A stretch of DNA of 64,000 nt from Chrysophaeum taylorii (lineage: Eukaryota > Sar > Pelagophyceae > Pelagomonadales > Pelagomonadaceae). A model generated the notes under the pieces. That model worked only from the letters and a program-made list of their open reading frames with translations. It was not told where the DNA came from and did not search any database. The translations under genes were made by a program, and so were the position numbers. Below, piece after piece: positions 62,669-64,000 of the stretch. The stretch's first letter is position 1. The number at the start of each line of letters is the position of its first letter. The DNA lies in contig JAQMWT010000587.1 in NCBI GenBank assembly GCA_029834535.1, positions 105,240 to 169,239 of the forward strand, given 5' to 3'.

Positions 62669-63655
62669 AGGGCAGTAAGTTCACCTAGTCCCAATCTCCA
62701 ACCCCAGTAAGTACACCTGGTCCCAGTAAGTTCACATGGTCCCAATCTCTAACCCCAGCAAATTCGGCGTAAACCCAATCTCTAACCCCAGTAAGTTCGG
62801 CGCAAACCTACACCCACTCTCCTTTGAGCTCGTCGCTCTCACCCCCGCCAATCTAAGCTGCTTTGATCCGCACACGCCGCTAAGCTTTGAGTTTACTCTA
62901 AAAGCCCCAGTAAGTTCACCAGGTCCCAGTATGTTCACCTGGTCACTAAGCTCACCTAGTCCCACCCTAACCCCAGTAAGTTCACCTGGTCCAGTAAGTT
63001 CACCTACAGTGCGCGTGTAGACGCCGGGAGGGCTTATCGGTATTGCGCGCACGTGTGGGGTAGGGTGGAGTCGTCGACTCAGAAGAGCATATTCTCGGGG
63101 TTGCCGATCGACAGAGAGCCACGTAGAGCTGGACGTGACAGAAGACGGGCTTGGGCAAGAGGACGCCGACCTCGCGGGGCGTCTGGCCCTGGCTGGCTCT
63201 TGTTGATCGTTTGGCGTCGGCGGGCCTTAAGGGATCCAGGTTGGAGGAGCCTCGGTGACACGACACGATCGATCATGTATCTGGTACCGTTGCAGTGGCC
63301 GTGCGACGGGTCGAGGTTGCGAAGACTTTAAGCTCGCGATCAAAGTCAGCATGCCGTTGGTTGTCAGGGAGTCGAAAACTCGACTGTAAAGAGCGAGGCG
63401 TCGTCTTCTGACCCAACCTAGTCGGCTGAAAGAACTCCGACGCCTCGTCTCCACGAAAAAAAGGCCGCGGTCATGCGCGCGTTTTCAGCATCGACAACAT
63501 CGTTTCGACGGGGCGTGAGAATGGCGCGCTGAAAGAGTCGCCGCGGGTCGTGGAAACAGTCTGCAAGGTCGCCGTAGACGGCTTGGAGGATCAATGGCTG
63601 GCTCGCGGGCCTATCTGATCCTATATATATATACATATATATATCTTACCCTAAA
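62669..63655 (-). pseudogene. Fourth PIF1/Helitron-like unit
   Basis: Same minisatellite (AGTAAGTTCACC phrases from 62669) and the same minus-strand PIF1 C-terminal fragment (about 63009-63598: REVGVLLPKPVFCHVQLYVA; QRAILTPRRNDVVD). Frameshifts differ slightly from the 1.5-4.7 kb units, for example a GGCTGGCT duplication near 63191. It ends in ATATATAT rather than the ACAAACAG tail. Confidence 0.7.
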
Positions 63656-64000
63656 TCGGGGGACAGACCCATGAGCCCACGGCATCGACGCCATCATCCC
63701 CCAGCCGGGTACAGCACCACCGCCTGGCTTCTTGGGCCCTGTCGAACAGCGGCTACGTAGCTACGGCACCGTTGCCGGCCTCGTCTTTTTGGTGCCTTCG
63801 GTGAGGCCTGCGCGGCGTGCCACGCTCTCGCCCAAACATGCGCAGAGCGCATCGCTGCGCGAACCTGGGTGGCAAGCGGCTGCGCCAACTTCACAGAGGC
63901 AAAGGCGGCCCAAACTCGCCGCATCTACCGTGAGGTGGGGGATCGCCAACGCATTAGGCCGGGCTCGCTGTTGCCCGCGGACGGCAATACGTAATGACGC
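63656..64000. other. Right edge, no gene seen
   Basis: Moderate-GC sequence with short frames on the minus strand (about 60-75 residues) and no recognisable motif. A gene could begin beyond the edge. Confidence 0.35.

Noticed and set aside
1-64000. Bacterial or phage origin, suggested by the S74, YHYH and LigB-type domains
   Set aside because: Spliceosomal introns, a plastid-targeted PGR5, SERCA, LTR and SINE elements all point to a eukaryotic nuclear genome.

Overview
The window looks like nuclear DNA of a small-genome microalga with a secondary red plastid, such as a pelagophyte or another stramenopile; a haptophyte is possible. Host genes are very GC-rich, mostly single-exon, and lie on both strands without operons. 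Where introns occur they are tiny (36-52 nt, GT-AG). One gene encodes PGR5, a thylakoid electron-transport protein, behind a signal peptide with an ALA-F site typical of complex red plastids. Repeats are all eukaryotic in type: a Ty1/copia LTR element, a SINE family and PIF1/Helitron-like helicase fragments. No tRNA, rRNA or CRISPR array was seen.

Layout. 1-6.4 kb is repeat-rich: a GC-rich degenerate array, a SINE fragment, three tandem ~1.04 kb units carrying broken PIF1 helicase C-termini, and a decayed copia gag. 6.5-11.4 kb holds four host genes: a LigB-type extradiol dioxygenase, a YHYH-domain protein, a prolyl-4-hydroxylase-like oxygenase and a Gfo/Idh/MocA oxidoreductase. 11.9-13.6 kb holds another PIF1 relic and a broken ankyrin gene. 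14.1-17.6 kb is a SERCA-type Ca2+ ATPase. 17.6-20.3 kb has no supported gene but carries a 261-bp CAAA tract. 20.3-24.3 kb encodes an ARM-like protein (possible F-box), a coactosin-like ADF-H protein and a divergently transcribed JmjC-type protein. 24.6-27.7 kb is a decayed minus-strand coding region. 27.9-31.2 kb holds PGR5, a sulfotransferase-glycosyltransferase fusion, a SINE with clear target duplications and a secreted thioredoxin/PDI-like protein. 31.6-44.2 kb is one giant gene of about 4,160 residues: signal peptide, EGF-like Cys-rich head, ~55 tandem low-complexity repeats, and a C-terminal peptidase S74 / intramolecular chaperone domain of the kind that ends phage tail spikes.

44.9-56.6 kb is a complete copia-type retrotransposon: two 314-bp LTRs, a 5-bp target duplication (AAGTG), a primer-binding site matching the anticodon arm of initiator tRNA-Met, and a polypurine tract. 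Its coding order is Gag, protease, a cytosine-C5-DNA-methyltransferase-like domain, integrase, reverse transcriptase/RNase H, and an extra RG-rich coiled-coil ORF. A short peptide motif, S-(L/F)-N-Y, recurs at the joins between these domains and may be the element's own protease sites. The copy is damaged by frame changes, one in-frame stop and two nested SINEs. 57.1-59.0 kb is another ARM-like gene. The remainder to 64 kb is a cluster of AAGTTTGATCA motifs, fragmentary coding relics, a TTTG tract and a fourth PIF1-type unit.

The most notable items are the methyltransferase-bearing retrotransposon with its recurrent inter-domain motif, and the giant secreted S74 repeat protein.
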